From Lamellibrachia satsuma (taxonomy: Eukaryota; Annelida; Polychaeta; Sabellida; Siboglinidae), in NCBI GenBank assembly GCA_033239005.1, contig BSQZ01000001.1:2973501-3037500 (forward strand): a DNA stretch of 64,000 nt, written 5' to 3'. Below the pieces are notes generated by a model. That model was not told where the DNA came from. It searched no databases and saw nothing but the letters and a program-made list of their open reading frames with translations. Shown piece by piece: positions 54,050-64,000 of the stretch; within the stretch, counting starts at the first letter, position 1; each line of letters starts with the position of its first letter. The position numbers were made by a program, and so were the translations under genes.

Positions 54050-55800
54050 ATTCAACCTATATCTATCTCTCTTAATAACAAGTTGAACACTCTTGCAAGT
54101 GGGATACTAATATGTTGTACTGTTTCTATTAGTAGTTTTGGCAGAATTCCATCAACTCCAGGTGATTTATTATCCTTCGTTGGCTTTATTTTCTTAGCTA
54201 CTATTTCTGGAGTTGCAACTAACTGCCCTAAATAGTCCGATTTAGCCTCCTGAAATTTTGAATATGGAACTGGTAATGAACTAATATCCTTTGTGGTAAA
54301 TACTGAACTGAGGTATCCATTTCCCCTTCTTCCTATTCGATCTCTCCTAAACATTACGTATCATGTCAATCCTAATTCAGCATCTGTAATGTTTGCGTTG
54401 GCCCATGATTCGGTTACACCAGTTATGTGAGGGTCAATATCTTCTACCATAATGTTTAATTCGTTTTTCTTATTTACTATGCTCCTAGCATTTAAACACA
54501 CGCATCTACAACCTGCTTCAGATATGTTTTTCGGACATTATTTTATTGGTTTATCTGTACTAGTAGCCTCTTGTCCTGCTTGAGGCATCTCTAAGTAACC
54601 CCACTGCACTTCTAGTTTAAATAGTGTTTACTACCAAAAATATTTGATATGCTACCCATGCCACTGTCTACTGCTGCTGTGAGTCCATCCGCAAATACTG
54701 CTGCCCCCTTTCCACTTAGATGAAGCTCGTCCTTTATGTACATATCCGCCCTTCCAACAAAACTTCCCCACATATCCACAAAACCAACTTCCTCTTCCCT
54801 ACATAGCTTCTCGACTAGCATGTTAATTGCCATCCCCCGGCAATTTCGATATCTATGACCTCTCCTTCCTATTACTGGTAAAATCCCTGACAGCATTACC
54901 TGCTCAACCCACGTCTGCTTTAGTGTTCTGACCAAATTCCTGTATTTCCTAACTATGGCAGTTGTACCCTCCCTCTACGTTATTTGTCCCTACGTGTACT
55001 AAAGGAGATCCACCCTTGCCCAAACCCACGATGTTTTCTACCCTCTCAGTTATCGCCTCTATTTTGGCCCCAGGCAAGCAAACTACCATGTCATCTCCCT
55101 TGTTTAAGACTCTGTCGGTCTTCCTAACTATTGAGTCCCCCACAAATACCCTCGCTCTCTTTCTCACCCCCTCTATCACTGCCTCAGAATAGCTCTTCCG
55201 ATGGATCCCCTCCAACACATTCTGTCCTGCAGCCTTGTCACTTGGTGGCAGACTGTTATCAGGATCTCTCTCACTCATCAACCTGTCACCTTTCCCTCCC
55301 GTCACCTGGCTAACTTGCGCTCCCATCACCTTCCCTCCTAACACCCTCTCTCCCGTCTCCCTCACTCACATCGCCTTAACTATCGTCTCCTTGCCCCCTG
55401 ACTCCTTCGCTACTGTCTCCCCCACTCCCCTTTCCTTCGATCCATTTGTTTTCCCTCCCATTTCTTTCGTCCTGTCTCCCTACGACCTGTCACCTTACCT
55501 CCCCTCAGCCTCCTCCCAGACTGAGGTGAGCTCTCCCTAGCATCTCTCTCGTCGTCTTCCCCCTCTTTATCATCTACTGTCCCCCCACTAGAACCACTGG
55601 CGCAACCCACCTGCTTCCTTCCCACCACTGTCACAACGAGCAGCCTCAGCTGTTCTAACTCCACCTCAAGTTCCTTCATCCTCGTACATCCCCTACACTC
55701 AAAACTAAAACTATCTGCCTGAACCTCAGCCCAGGACTTCTCGCACCCGGACTTTACGAAGTCCACCCTACAACTGTTGCATATTGCTACAACTGTTGCA
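54050..55800 (-). mobile_element. CR1 LINE, minus copy: ORF1 (zinc finger plus SGNH esterase) and truncated ORF2
   Basis: Minus 55766-55410 encodes the ORF1 N terminus: a Cys-rich finger (FECRGCTRM) and a coiled-coil-like LEVELEQLRLL. Minus 55365-54949 reads RARVFVGDSIVRKTD and LVHVGTNN. After a frameshift, 54935-54612 reads QVMLSGILPVIGRR, VDMWGSFVGR and LHLSGKGAAVFADGL. These are the GDSI, GxNN and DxLHLSxxG blocks of the SGNH esterase of CR1 ORF1. Minus 54475-54360 begins ORF2 (DIDPHITGVTESWANANITD). It then jumps by internal deletion to RT-leading FTTKDISSLPVPYSK and KDNKSPGVDGILPKLL (54330-54090). Confidence 0.88.
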
Positions 55801-55809
55801 TATTAAATG

Positions 55810-56770
55810 CCTAGTGGCCTTTACCTGCCATTTGCATGGGGCCATCACAAAATTTAGACTTAATATGATTGCTATGTTAGTCTTGAATAAGGCTGTTTTT
55901 GTGTTCAAAAGAACACTTTAGGCTAATATACTTGCTAACTATAACTTTGCTCGCATGAACAAAAAAAAGCCTGCCACCTAGCGAATATGGAGAACACTGT
56001 GTAAACAAAACAACAAAGTCAGTGTAAACGAACTTACGCTAAAATCCTGCTGTTAATTCCTTTTTGCCGAAATCGTTTACTACAACTATGTCAGATATTA
56101 CCTTATGTATGTAATTTAATTAAATGTATCACTTTATCTAATATATATTTAACAATGTATACGATAGTTTGGTACACCAGTTTAATTCACAACCTATAAA
56201 CAAATGTCTATAAGTTTGTGTATATAGTATATGTGTAATAGTAATACTTATTCTAACCAATATTCCCAGTTTCTGACTATTCACTATGCTACCTTAATTT
56301 TCGAATGGTAAACAACCCTATTAACGCTCACTGACTTCCCTGTCGGAGTCCGGAACTAACTTACTCTAAAATCCTGCCTCTGACGTATTATTTCCTGTGT
56401 ATCTATTAGTTCTCAAACGACCAGTTTCAAATGTAAATTTGGTTATCAATTAAACACATCTTTAGTTGAAATGTAGTGCCTTTTTCTTGTAATGTTTTCA
56501 ACATTTGACTCCATTTTCACAAGTATATATATTTCAAAGCAATGTGTCCACCATTTCCCTTTAAATGGCCGTAAATCTTTACTCTTATATGTAATTTCAT
56601 TTCAAATAAATCAACAAAATATTTTTATGTTATCTCTAGTTGTTTGACATGTTCACCATTTTATATGTAATCCACGGACACAAACACAAAACATGATATG
56701 AGGAACGATTGCAGATTCTAGGGTTCTGTTCACTAGAAAAGATACACTTAAGAGGAGTCTGTATAGAAAC
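55810..56770. other. AT-rich intronic/intergenic sequence, nothing recognised
   Basis: No open frame above about 65 codons and no repeat structure seen. It lies inside the proposed HYOU1 5' intron. Confidence 0.5.
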
Positions 56771-56779
56771 CTACAAAAT

Positions 56780-57045
56780 AATATTGGGGAAACAGAATTG
56801 ACAGCAGGCAATTCTTCAGCACTAGTGTATCGACCAGCCTTTGGGAACATTCCATGAAACTTTACAAAGATCCTGACTCCAGTTGCACAAACATTTCTTC
56901 AGCCAGATAATTGCCAATTCCTGGAACAAACTCCCTCAGATTGTGATAGACGGCCACAACATAGATACCTTCAAGACCAGACTTAACTGCCTAGACATAT
57001 GGGCATCTCATGGACCTTTGATTTCTGCTACCTCATCCCACTGAG
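56780..57045 (+). mobile_element. LINE C-terminal fragment
   Basis: Plus frames across shifts read HSMKLYKDPDS, then FFSQIIANSWNKLPQIVIDG and NIDTFKTRLN. This is the RGH..KL...R......FF..R....WN.LP...V......FK..LD tail of LINE ORF2. Confidence 0.65.
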
Positions 57046-57838
57046 GGTGACACTCAAAGTATTTGCACTTAAAATTGTGTATGCTGGTTCAATCATGCTA
57101 CGATTGTGCAGTGCAATCCCATTTTTATTGTGAAATTATTTTTAGATATGTTAAGCTCACTCATAAATTCTAACTATTCTGATTAATTGGATGCATATAT
57201 TCATATGGTTATTGCATGAAAATTGGTCCAATCTTCATAAAAGACTGGATTACATAGTCATAAAAATTGTAAATTTGTGCCTGTAGATAAAGTATAACGT
57301 CAACATCCCATTATTCCCATATGTCAAAGATCCATCAAAGTGGCCATTATTTCCAATAGATTTTAGTAGATTCAATCTCAACTATTGGTGAGTAATGATA
57401 GGGAATATATTTTTGATAAATATATACAGAATAAAACTTGTGAGAACAAGATAAAATGTCAAAGGTTTCGAATATGAGGGCATTTACAAAGGATTCAAAC
57501 TCGAGTACCATATCTATCCTATTAAGTATCCAGTATGCTTGAAAAATAAAATAAAAAAATATGGTGTACTCTTATAATATATTAGGACATGTACACCTAA
57601 TACTTTGAGAAAATCTGAAAACTGTAAATATGGATAGCTTTAGGAAGTATACAAATACTTGGAAGAAACCTTGCTGTTTTAAATAGTGCAAAGTAGTTGT
57701 TCACTCTTGATCGTTAACTGTTGCTAACCCATCATGATCCGAAAATCTGGTATAAATTTGGGAAATAACGTTAAACCTTTACCTCAGTTTGAACATTATA
57801 AATTCTTTATTATTGGTGTCTTATTTCAGGTTTTCAAG

Positions 57839-57905
57839 ATGATGCCACATGGTGGGGTAACAACCCTGTTTGCAGTTCTACTGGTCTGTTTAGTCCATCA
57901 AACGT
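57839..57905 (+). CDS. HYOU1: HYOU1 coding exon 1 (signal peptide)
   Basis: Encodes residues 1-22: MMPHGGVTTLFAVLLVCLVH, a typical ER signal core. Two ATGs are in tandem; the first is used. Donor GTAAGT, exit phase 1. The exon probably begins at 57830 after TTTCAG. Confidence 0.88.
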
Positions 57906-60900
57906 GTAAGTATCATACAATCACATATTTTTTCTGAACCTGTTACAGCTAATACATTAATACATCAGCAAAACAGGAATTGCAATAAAGCTTTGTTAAG
58001 AAATAAAACTCAATGAAATCATATGGGTCTTTCAGTCTTTGAATGCCAAAAACAAGTTGATGCTACAGTCGTCAGTAAATTTAAAAACCTTGTCAGTATA
58101 TGGCTTGGTTGCATTCAAGAATAAAATGTGTTTATATTAATTTTATCATATATTGTTGTGTGTGATTGTAGCTAGCCTTGCAGTGATGTCGGTCGACCTG
58201 GGCAGTGAATTCATGAAAGTCGCTATTGTCAAGGTGAATTTCTTACCATTTATATTACCTGTTGATCACAGGCTAAATGCTTTTTGTTCTCCTCTCGTAG
58301 CATTGGAATTGTGAAGAAGTAAACTTGTTCGAAATATGCAGTTAATATCGTTGGTTTCGTAGGAGTTTTCTGAGTTTTTTATACCATCCGTTGATTATTG
58401 CTGAATATGTGGTATAACATCATTAGTAGTACTCGCATCAAAACATCATTAGTAGTACTCGCATCAAAACATCATTAGTAGTACTCGCATCAAAACGAAA
58501 CTGCTGTCTGCTTGGTGGAGTTACCCTTCATATTCAACCATTTGCCTAGAGAATATTCTTTAGAGGAGTCATAATGTGACAGCTTTCCAATGGCATATAT
58601 TCAATGATGATACAGGCATATAAGCCACTAAAATCACCAACAATAGACACATATGGATTATAGTGTGTCATTTGGTTGATTTGTTGGATTGATAACTTTT
58701 GGGTTTACATTGAAAAAATGTTAACTAAGTTATGACATTAAAATACACTGAATAACCATGATAAATGTAAACATGAAAAAGTAGTTGAATTCTTGTAATC
58801 AGGTACACGAACACTGGATGTCATTGCATGTGTAGGCAAGTCTGTTATATTGTTGGTGTTGTTTGTTTAGGCTGGAGTACCCATGGAGATTGCTCTGAAC
58901 AAGTAAGTTATAGTTATATAACCCTGAATCAATGCTAGGGCGTATTCTTTTTGTCACTCACACCTGTCCGTGTAGCAAAATTTACTATTGTATTTGATGT
59001 GGAGAGGTCACATGATCTCTTCGCACTAAAGAGAAAAGACCAGAGAGACTGTCCGGACCACTCCGGTCTCACCGCCTGGGGGTATGTTGCGAGCGGAGAG
59101 GTTCCAGTCACATGACTTTAAACATAGCTTAGTACAATGAAGGGTAAGTGGCACTTGTACAAAATATGAAATTAAATATGTAGTTTTCTGTTTGCTTTGT
59201 ACACGTGACAGCGCAATGATGTATGTCGTCGCTGAAGAAAAAACCGCTAACAATTGACACAGCTACTGATTCTGCATCCATGTTGTTTATGAGCGATAAC
59301 AAGGTGGTTGCTACCTTCTCCGAAGTCTATTCTATTTGACCCTCTCCGCATTCTCCACTTCCGGTGGCTCTGCGGACATTAAAAAGAATATGTCCATAGT
59401 GTGACCAACGTCTCATGATTGGAACACAGAATACTGCTAGCTAAAAATGCAATAATAAATTAGGCCTTTTTTGCTTACAATTGTAGGTTTTGATTTCTTA
59501 GTTTTTGCATGTCTTATAGAGGTTTTATGATATTACATCAGTCTAGCAGAGAGAATATGCAGATATGTTTTATCATTGGTTATAAGAATAAGTTTTCTTG
59601 GACAAGTTTTTTTGTATTGGTATTTGGTGTAGATTAAATATATTATTTAGCCTTATTCTCAATTTTCCTCTTTGCCAATGGCTTAGTGTATAGACCAACT
59701 TTAAAAAGAAAATGTAAAAAACAGAATTGGTACTATAGCTGTATTCGTTCTATCACAACTAATAATAATAATATCTTTAATATTCCACATTTTGTGGCCA
59801 GGGTTGGCCGGTATTTCCTGGCGGTAATTCCCGGTATTTCTTGCCCCGGGAAATACTGGGAAATAAGAATTTTTAATATGTTTTTTGTTTAATTTGATTT
59901 AATTTGTTTGTTATTTGTATATATGATTATATTACATTGAAGTGTATGTTAGTATGTTAATTGAAGGTGTAAAACTATGGCTCTGGCAGTGCAGTAATCA
60001 GCCGTCTTCTTGTTGGTGCCTGTTTCAAGGGCTGTCATAAAGTATGACTTCTCGCCAGTGTGCAGGCTGGTAGCAATGACAGGCGTGTTGTGGATATCGC
60101 TCCAACCATCTTGCATCATTACAACTTTTTTCCCTTGCACCTCTGTCTTCATATGCTGAACGAGCCTCTCGTGAACAGTATCGAGGAGTGGTCCACCTAA
60201 ATCCTTCCGAGTTGGCCCCTGGTAACCTGGACGCAGCATTTCTAGCGTTTTCTTCCACTCAGGATGTGATGCTATGTTGAATGGTATGTTGCAGGCATAA
60301 AACAGTCTGGCAATTTGTTGGTCAAGCTGGGTCTTCATTCTGTGATCTGTCTGGTACCACCCATAGTTGTTGATATTGCTCTGCTGCAATTTGGGACACT
60401 TGGCTGCTGGAGTAGTAGTCACCTCGGTCTCAACTTCCTGTGGCCCATCTTCAATTTCTTCATGTCGTCGTTTGTGGGTTTGTTTTGGCAGACCCGGACA
60501 TCTTTCTCTGTGACTCTAGTCGATCAGCCTTCGCGCTAACAATAGTCTGGCAGTCGTTGCATTTCGCAGTTTGCTTCTTCCCTTCTACGGTAATAGTGTA
60601 GAAACCCCATATTGGATTCTTGGCTTTCATGGTTAAGTTGCTGCTAGACTGAGAGTATAATATACATGTGCTCTGACAAAATTTACTGAAACCTTATATA
60701 CCTTAGCAAGATATGAAGCCATTTAGCACTTATTCCTGTGATTGGCTGTGAAACTAATTGACAGCAAATTGACAACTAGCACCCCCTTTAACTGTTTTAA
60801 GCTCATGTCTGTGGACTGTCACTGTGGAGATAATTGACACCTTTTGTTAATCAATTAAATGACTCTTCTTAAACAAACACTGGAACCTGGTACATGCTTG

Positions 60901-63900
60901 AGTAACAGTGTAAAGATGAAGCCATGTATACCTGTCATTCACTGTCTTTGTACCACTGTGTTTTTAAAAGACAATGAAGATTGACACCTTTTTGTGAAAT
61001 GACACTTCTGTAGCTAAGAGTAAGGGATCATGATATAGATAAGATAGATAATGTGTTATTTATGATGAGCCATATGACCCATGAACAAAATGTCTTAGCA
61101 TCGAGTGTTAAATAACCAGGTAAGAACATACTTTCCATATTTCCCAGTATTTCCCAGTATTTCCCGGTATTTCCCACCGTCCTGGGAAGTACTCTTATTT
61201 CCCGGGAAATTGCCAACACTGTTTATGGCCATATATCTTTTTCATAATTTACAAATGAGCAAAGCTTGAACAAAGTATCAGTAGTTCTTTAAACATTATC
61301 TGCATGCAGGGTAGCCCTATTAAACAATAATTTTGTCTTGGTAATAATACTAAAGAAATTATATGGCACATTATTCAAATAGTTGTTCTAGGACGTTGTA
61401 CAATGAGAAGTTGCCATAACATCATTTCCATCATGTGGATTTATTTGCTGCAGGGAATCGCGCAGAAAAACGCCCGTTGTCGTCGCAATGAGGGACGGAG
61501 ATCGCTTGTTCAGTGATCCTGCATCCAACCTTGTATGTTCACATGCTGCGTCTATTTAAGCATTTTTACTTGTCAGAAACCACTGTAAAATAACAGGCCT
61601 GTGTGCTTTGGATTTACTAGCAGCTCAATTGATGTCGTCCCTAATTCTGTAACTCATTGGTATCGTCGATTGCCAAAAGTTTATAAAAGTGGTGTTTGTA
61701 AAAGTTAATGTAAAAGGGAACACGGATGTTGTCCACTTGTGGGACATTGTGTCCTAGTTCCCTCATAATCATTTCAGTGGAGTCCAAACATCAGATTCTG
61801 ACAACTTCGTATGTGCAACAAATGTTTTCTTCTTGTAAATGGGTCATAGCAAATGATAAAAAATATCTGAAAATATTGTGCTGAAAGGAATAAAGTCTGA
61901 TTGTTTTTATCATAGACTGATGCTATATAGTGTAAACCCATGTTATAGAGTATATCTATTCTAACATTTTGACCGCCCAAATGTGTTTTAATGAACCACA
62001 GTTTTTAAATATAATTTGACCATTTTCTGTTTATGAATTGACTTTGCCATTCATTCGGCCACGTAATGCAACAAAAATACTAACAGTTAGCGAAACAAGT
62101 ATATTTCCATATTGTAGGCACAATGGCTATCCCAGTCGGTCTTGTAGCCTGCCCCCGTGAACATGTAATTTGACTCGAATCATTCATATAAAAAAAGTAC
62201 TTTGTTAAAACACATTTCAGTGGTCATGTTGTTAGGATAGATTATAGTTTATACCATATAAACATTTTTATACTATATAACATTGTTTTATGACAAGAAA
62301 TGATCAGACTTTGCACCTTTAAATGCGTGCATCTGTGGTGTGTCATGCTGCGATCTGTCACCAGGGGGTGCGCTTCCCGAAGCAGTCGTATTGGTACTTA
62401 CATGATCTATTGGGCAAGAAGTTCACGAATCCACTAGTGAAGCACTTCCAGAAGAGGTTCCCCTACTATGACATGGAGGCAGACCCCGAGACTGGCACCG
62501 TCCTCTTCAAACACGACAGGTGATCCAATCTCGTTGTTACACCTTTCGCATCTCTGTAATGGCGGTTATGCTGTTCATGTGTGCACACACAAAGCTGTTT
62601 AGTTTTGTTATTGAGTTCCACATCCTGACAGTTCTTGAGATACATTTCTCATGTGATTCGGTGTGGTCGCATACGCTGCATGCGTTGCTCTCAAGGTATC
62701 TCCCATGAAACACTAGGCAGCCATTGAATTGTCATTACAAGTGTTCGTGTTGCTTTTCTATCATTTCTGCATTGCCTTTATCATGTGCATGCATGTTTAT
62801 GCATGTGACATATCAAACCACCAGTCTTAGTCACTTGTATGCAAGCTGTGTCCAAGAAATAGTGACTCGGTTATAATGATTGAACACTGAATTGTTCTAG
62901 TTGTTCCAGACGCTTTCGTAAAAACAGCTGTATATGTGTTTCCTGACTCTGTCTGCTGTTTCTTGGAGTGAGAGACATTGGGACTCGTGGTCACATTACT
63001 AACTGTGGGTACGTGCGTTGTTTGCTTGTAGTGAGACCAAGTACAGTCCCGAGGAACTGCTTGCCATGATTCTGGAAAAGGCCAAGGAGACAGCTGAAGA
63101 CTTTGCAGGTTTGTGAGGACGATAAGTGTCAAGCTGTTATTTATGACAGTTATGATTACATGGTCTGTTTCATGGACACATGTAAATGATATAAAAAGAA
63201 GACAAACTGGACCAAATTGGCGAGTTTGAGAGCTTTTTAGTGCAAGCAGCCTGGAGTGCCAACCAACTCCAGAAACAATCGAGCAGACAGCGAAACGAAT
63301 ATTCAATAACTTTCTGCCCATTTTGAGATGTTTCTGCATGTTTATCGTCTACATTTTGATCATAGATATTTTTCTTTATGTGGGGGTGCGATAATGCAAG
63401 CAGGTGGACTGTTAACTCCAAATGTTTGGGAGGTGGGCGGTACTGCGGTCACATATGGTAATTAGCTTCTTAACAATTAGACTTATTCAACAGGCTGTGT
63501 TGTTTGTCATAAGAATGCCAGCCATGATGTGTTACTGTTAATGCATTTCATTACAACGGGTATGAGGAATGAAGGGACTGACCCTGTGGTTTGATGTGAC
63601 TGACCCTGTGGTTTGATGTGATTTTACCCTGTGGTTTGATGTGACTGACCCTGTGGTTTGATGTGATTGACCCTGTGGTTTGATTTGACTGGCTCTGTGG
63701 TTTGACTTGACTGACCCTGTGGTTTGACTTGACTGACCCTGTGGTTTGATGTGACTGACGCTGTGGTTTGATGTGACTGACCCTGTGGTTTGATGTGACT
63801 GACCCTGTGGTTTGATGTGACTGGGCCCTTTGGTTTGACGTGACTGGCCCTTTGGTTTGACGTGACTGGCCCTTTGGTTTGACGTGACTGTCCTGCTTGT

Positions 63901-64000
63901 AGAGCAGCCTATCAAGGAGGCGGTGATCACCGTCCCCACCTTCTTCAACCAGGCCGAGAGACGCAGTGTTATGAGGGCGGGAGATATGGCCGGACTCAAG
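57839..64000 (+). CDS. HYOU1: HYOU1 / GRP170 (hypoxia up-regulated protein 1), N-terminal exons
   Basis: HYOU1 is the large ER-lumenal HSP70-family chaperone. It is a nucleotide exchange factor for BiP and a classic unfolded-protein-response target. Seven coding exons are 57839-57905, 58172-58233, 58871-58902, 61454-61532, 62365-62519, 63032-63108 and 63903-64000 (cut by the window edge). All junctions are GT-AG and in phase, giving 190 residues. Residues 1-26 form a signal peptide (hydrophobic LFAVLLVCLV). Residues 27-43 hold AVMSVDLGSEFMKVAIVK, the phosphate-1 loop of the ATPase domain. Then follow GVPMEIALNKESRRKTPVVV and EQPIKEAVITVPTFFNQAERR, both nearly identical to the human protein. 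An AG at 57828-57829 just upstream of the ATG suggests a separate noncoding first exon. About 80% of the protein lies to the right. Confidence 0.96.
58172..58233 (+). CDS. HYOU1: HYOU1 coding exon 2
   Basis: Encodes residues 23-43, SSLAVMSVDLGSEFMKVAIV plus K, the start of the actin-like ATPase fold. Human HYOU1 has LAVMSVDLGSESMKVAIVK. Confidence 0.95.
58418..58497. repeat. 26-bp tandem repeat, 3 copies
   Basis: Unit acatcattagtagtactcgc-atcaaa, in HYOU1 intron 2. Confidence 0.93.
58871..58902 (+). CDS. HYOU1: HYOU1 coding exon 3 (micro-exon)
   Basis: A 32-nt exon encoding residues 44-53, AGVPMEIALN, matching PGVPMEIVLN in human. It exits in phase 2; exon 4 completes the lysine. Confidence 0.93.
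58936..59400. mobile_element. Possible MITE in HYOU1 intron 3
   Basis: The left end gggcgtattctttttgtc and the reverse complement of the right end (tggacatattctttttaatg) match around the shared tattcttttt core. The ~450-bp interior contains inverted ctctccgc/gcggagag words. It has no coding. Target duplication not established. Confidence 0.4.
59799..61221 (-). mobile_element. hAT element with 8-bp TSD, BED finger and DUF659 fragment
   Basis: Ends CAGGGTTGGC (59799) and, reversed, CAGTGTTGGC (61221) match at 9 of 10. Flanks tttgtggc (59791-59798) and tttatggc (61222-61229) are 8-bp target duplications with one difference, as expected for hAT. The minus strand begins MKAKNPIWGFYT (about 60630) with a BED-type finger (CNDC...H..KCPG, across a frameshift). 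It then continues at 60422-59949 as DUF659: LDQQIARLFYACNIPFNIAS and MLRPGYQGPTRKDLGGPLLD, then QDGWSDIHNTPV. The catalytic core and the dimerisation domain are absent. Subterminal tatttcccggtatttccc repeats occur at both ends. Confidence 0.88.
61454..61532 (+). CDS. HYOU1: HYOU1 coding exon 4
   Basis: Encodes residues 54-80, KESRRKTPVVVAMRDGDRLF through ASNL. It follows a 2.55-kb intron that contains a hAT element. Donor GTATGT, exit phase 0. Confidence 0.95.
62365..62519 (+). CDS. HYOU1: HYOU1 coding exon 5
   Basis: Encodes residues 81-131 (GVRFPKQSYWYLHDLLGKKF; KRFPYYDMEADPETGTV). It aligns without a gap to human AIKNPKATLRYFQHLLGK, so no exon is missing after exon 4. Confidence 0.94.
63032..63108 (+). 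CDS. HYOU1: HYOU1 coding exon 6
   Basis: Encodes residues 132-157, SETKYSPEELLAMILEKAKE through EDFA. Human has FSPEEVLGMVLNYSRSLAEDFA. Exit phase 1. Confidence 0.95.
63580..63895. repeat. 22-bp minisatellite, about 14 copies, next to HYOU1 exon 7
   Basis: Unit tgaccctgtggtttgatgtg-ac. The array ends about 10 bp before the exon 7 acceptor AG at 63901-63902. Confidence 0.96.
63903..64000 (+). CDS. HYOU1: HYOU1 coding exon 7 (partial)
   Basis: Encodes residues 158-190 (EQPIKEAVITVPTFFNQAER, then RSVMRAGDMAGLK) and runs off the right edge. The acceptor at 63901-63902 lies within about 10 nt of a 22-bp VNTR. Confidence 0.95.

Noticed and set aside
52215..55800. Twin-priming (5' inversion) of a single CR1 insertion
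   Set aside because: Twin priming puts the inverted 5' part before the sense 3' part. Here the order is sense 3' part then inverted 5' part, so two insertions are simpler.
62119..62145. Possible extra HYOU1 exon between exons 4 and 5 (AG before gcacaatgg)
   Set aside because: Direct joining of exons 4 and 5 aligns with human HYOU1 without a gap, and the extra piece would leave the wrong phase.

Overview
The window is a stretch of intron-rich, AT-rich animal nuclear DNA, saturated with tandem repeats and transposable-element debris. Long spliced genes, GT-AG introns of all phases, CR1/L2-type LINEs, hAT fragments, a tRNA-like SINE and giant microsatellites exclude bacteria, archaea and organelles. 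The protein divergence suggests a marine invertebrate (a lophotrochozoan or an invertebrate deuterostome). I cannot name the species from sequence alone.

Three host genes can be reconstructed exon by exon. (1) A choline transporter-like gene of the SLC44A/CTL family lies on the minus strand. Its first coding exon is at 29211-29241 and 15 more coding exons run leftwards to 1761. All 15 junctions keep the reading frame, giving about 537 residues. The C-terminal exons lie beyond the left edge. (2) A two-exon Shaw/Kv3-like voltage-gated K+ channel lies on the minus strand (40518-41006 and 38290-39087). It is complete at 428 residues, has a T1 zinc motif and a VGYGD filter, and has a strongly depleted S4. 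(3) The N-terminal third or less of HYOU1 (GRP170/ORP150, the large ER HSP70) lies on the plus strand. Seven coding exons run from 57839 to the right edge. An upstream promoter candidate near 51.8 kb carries an ER-stress-element-like site.

Region by region: 1-29 kb is the SLC44A gene. Most of its introns hold a VNTR (31, 22, 29, 20, 18, 36 or 30 bp units) or a microsatellite. Its 10-kb first intron also holds two long inverted repeats (20.28-21.17 and 23.96-25.33 kb) and a TG tract of about 750 bp. 29.2-30.2 kb is the SLC44A 5' flank with CR1 3' tails. 30.5-31.9 kb is a 5'-truncated L2-like LINE with an open reverse transcriptase frame. 32.4-36.8 kb has a 40-bp VNTR, a possible TIR element and a decayed hAT/ZMYM-like transposase. 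38-41 kb is the Kv gene. 41.4-49.5 kb is a graveyard of LINEs, hAT-like remains and CT-rich tracts. 49.5-57.8 kb holds the HYOU1 candidate promoter and its repeat-filled 5' intron (two CR1 copies in opposite orientations). 57.8-64 kb is HYOU1, whose introns carry a hAT element with 8-bp target duplications and a 22-bp VNTR ending next to the exon 7 acceptor.

The three host genes show no operon-like relationship. I found no convincing new multi-gene system. The most unusual items are the depleted-S4 K+ channel, the HYOU1 promoter candidate, the long inverted repeats in SLC44A intron 1, and a template-switch scar inside a CR1 copy. Many long open frames here are only repeat arrays and are listed as repeats or rejected.
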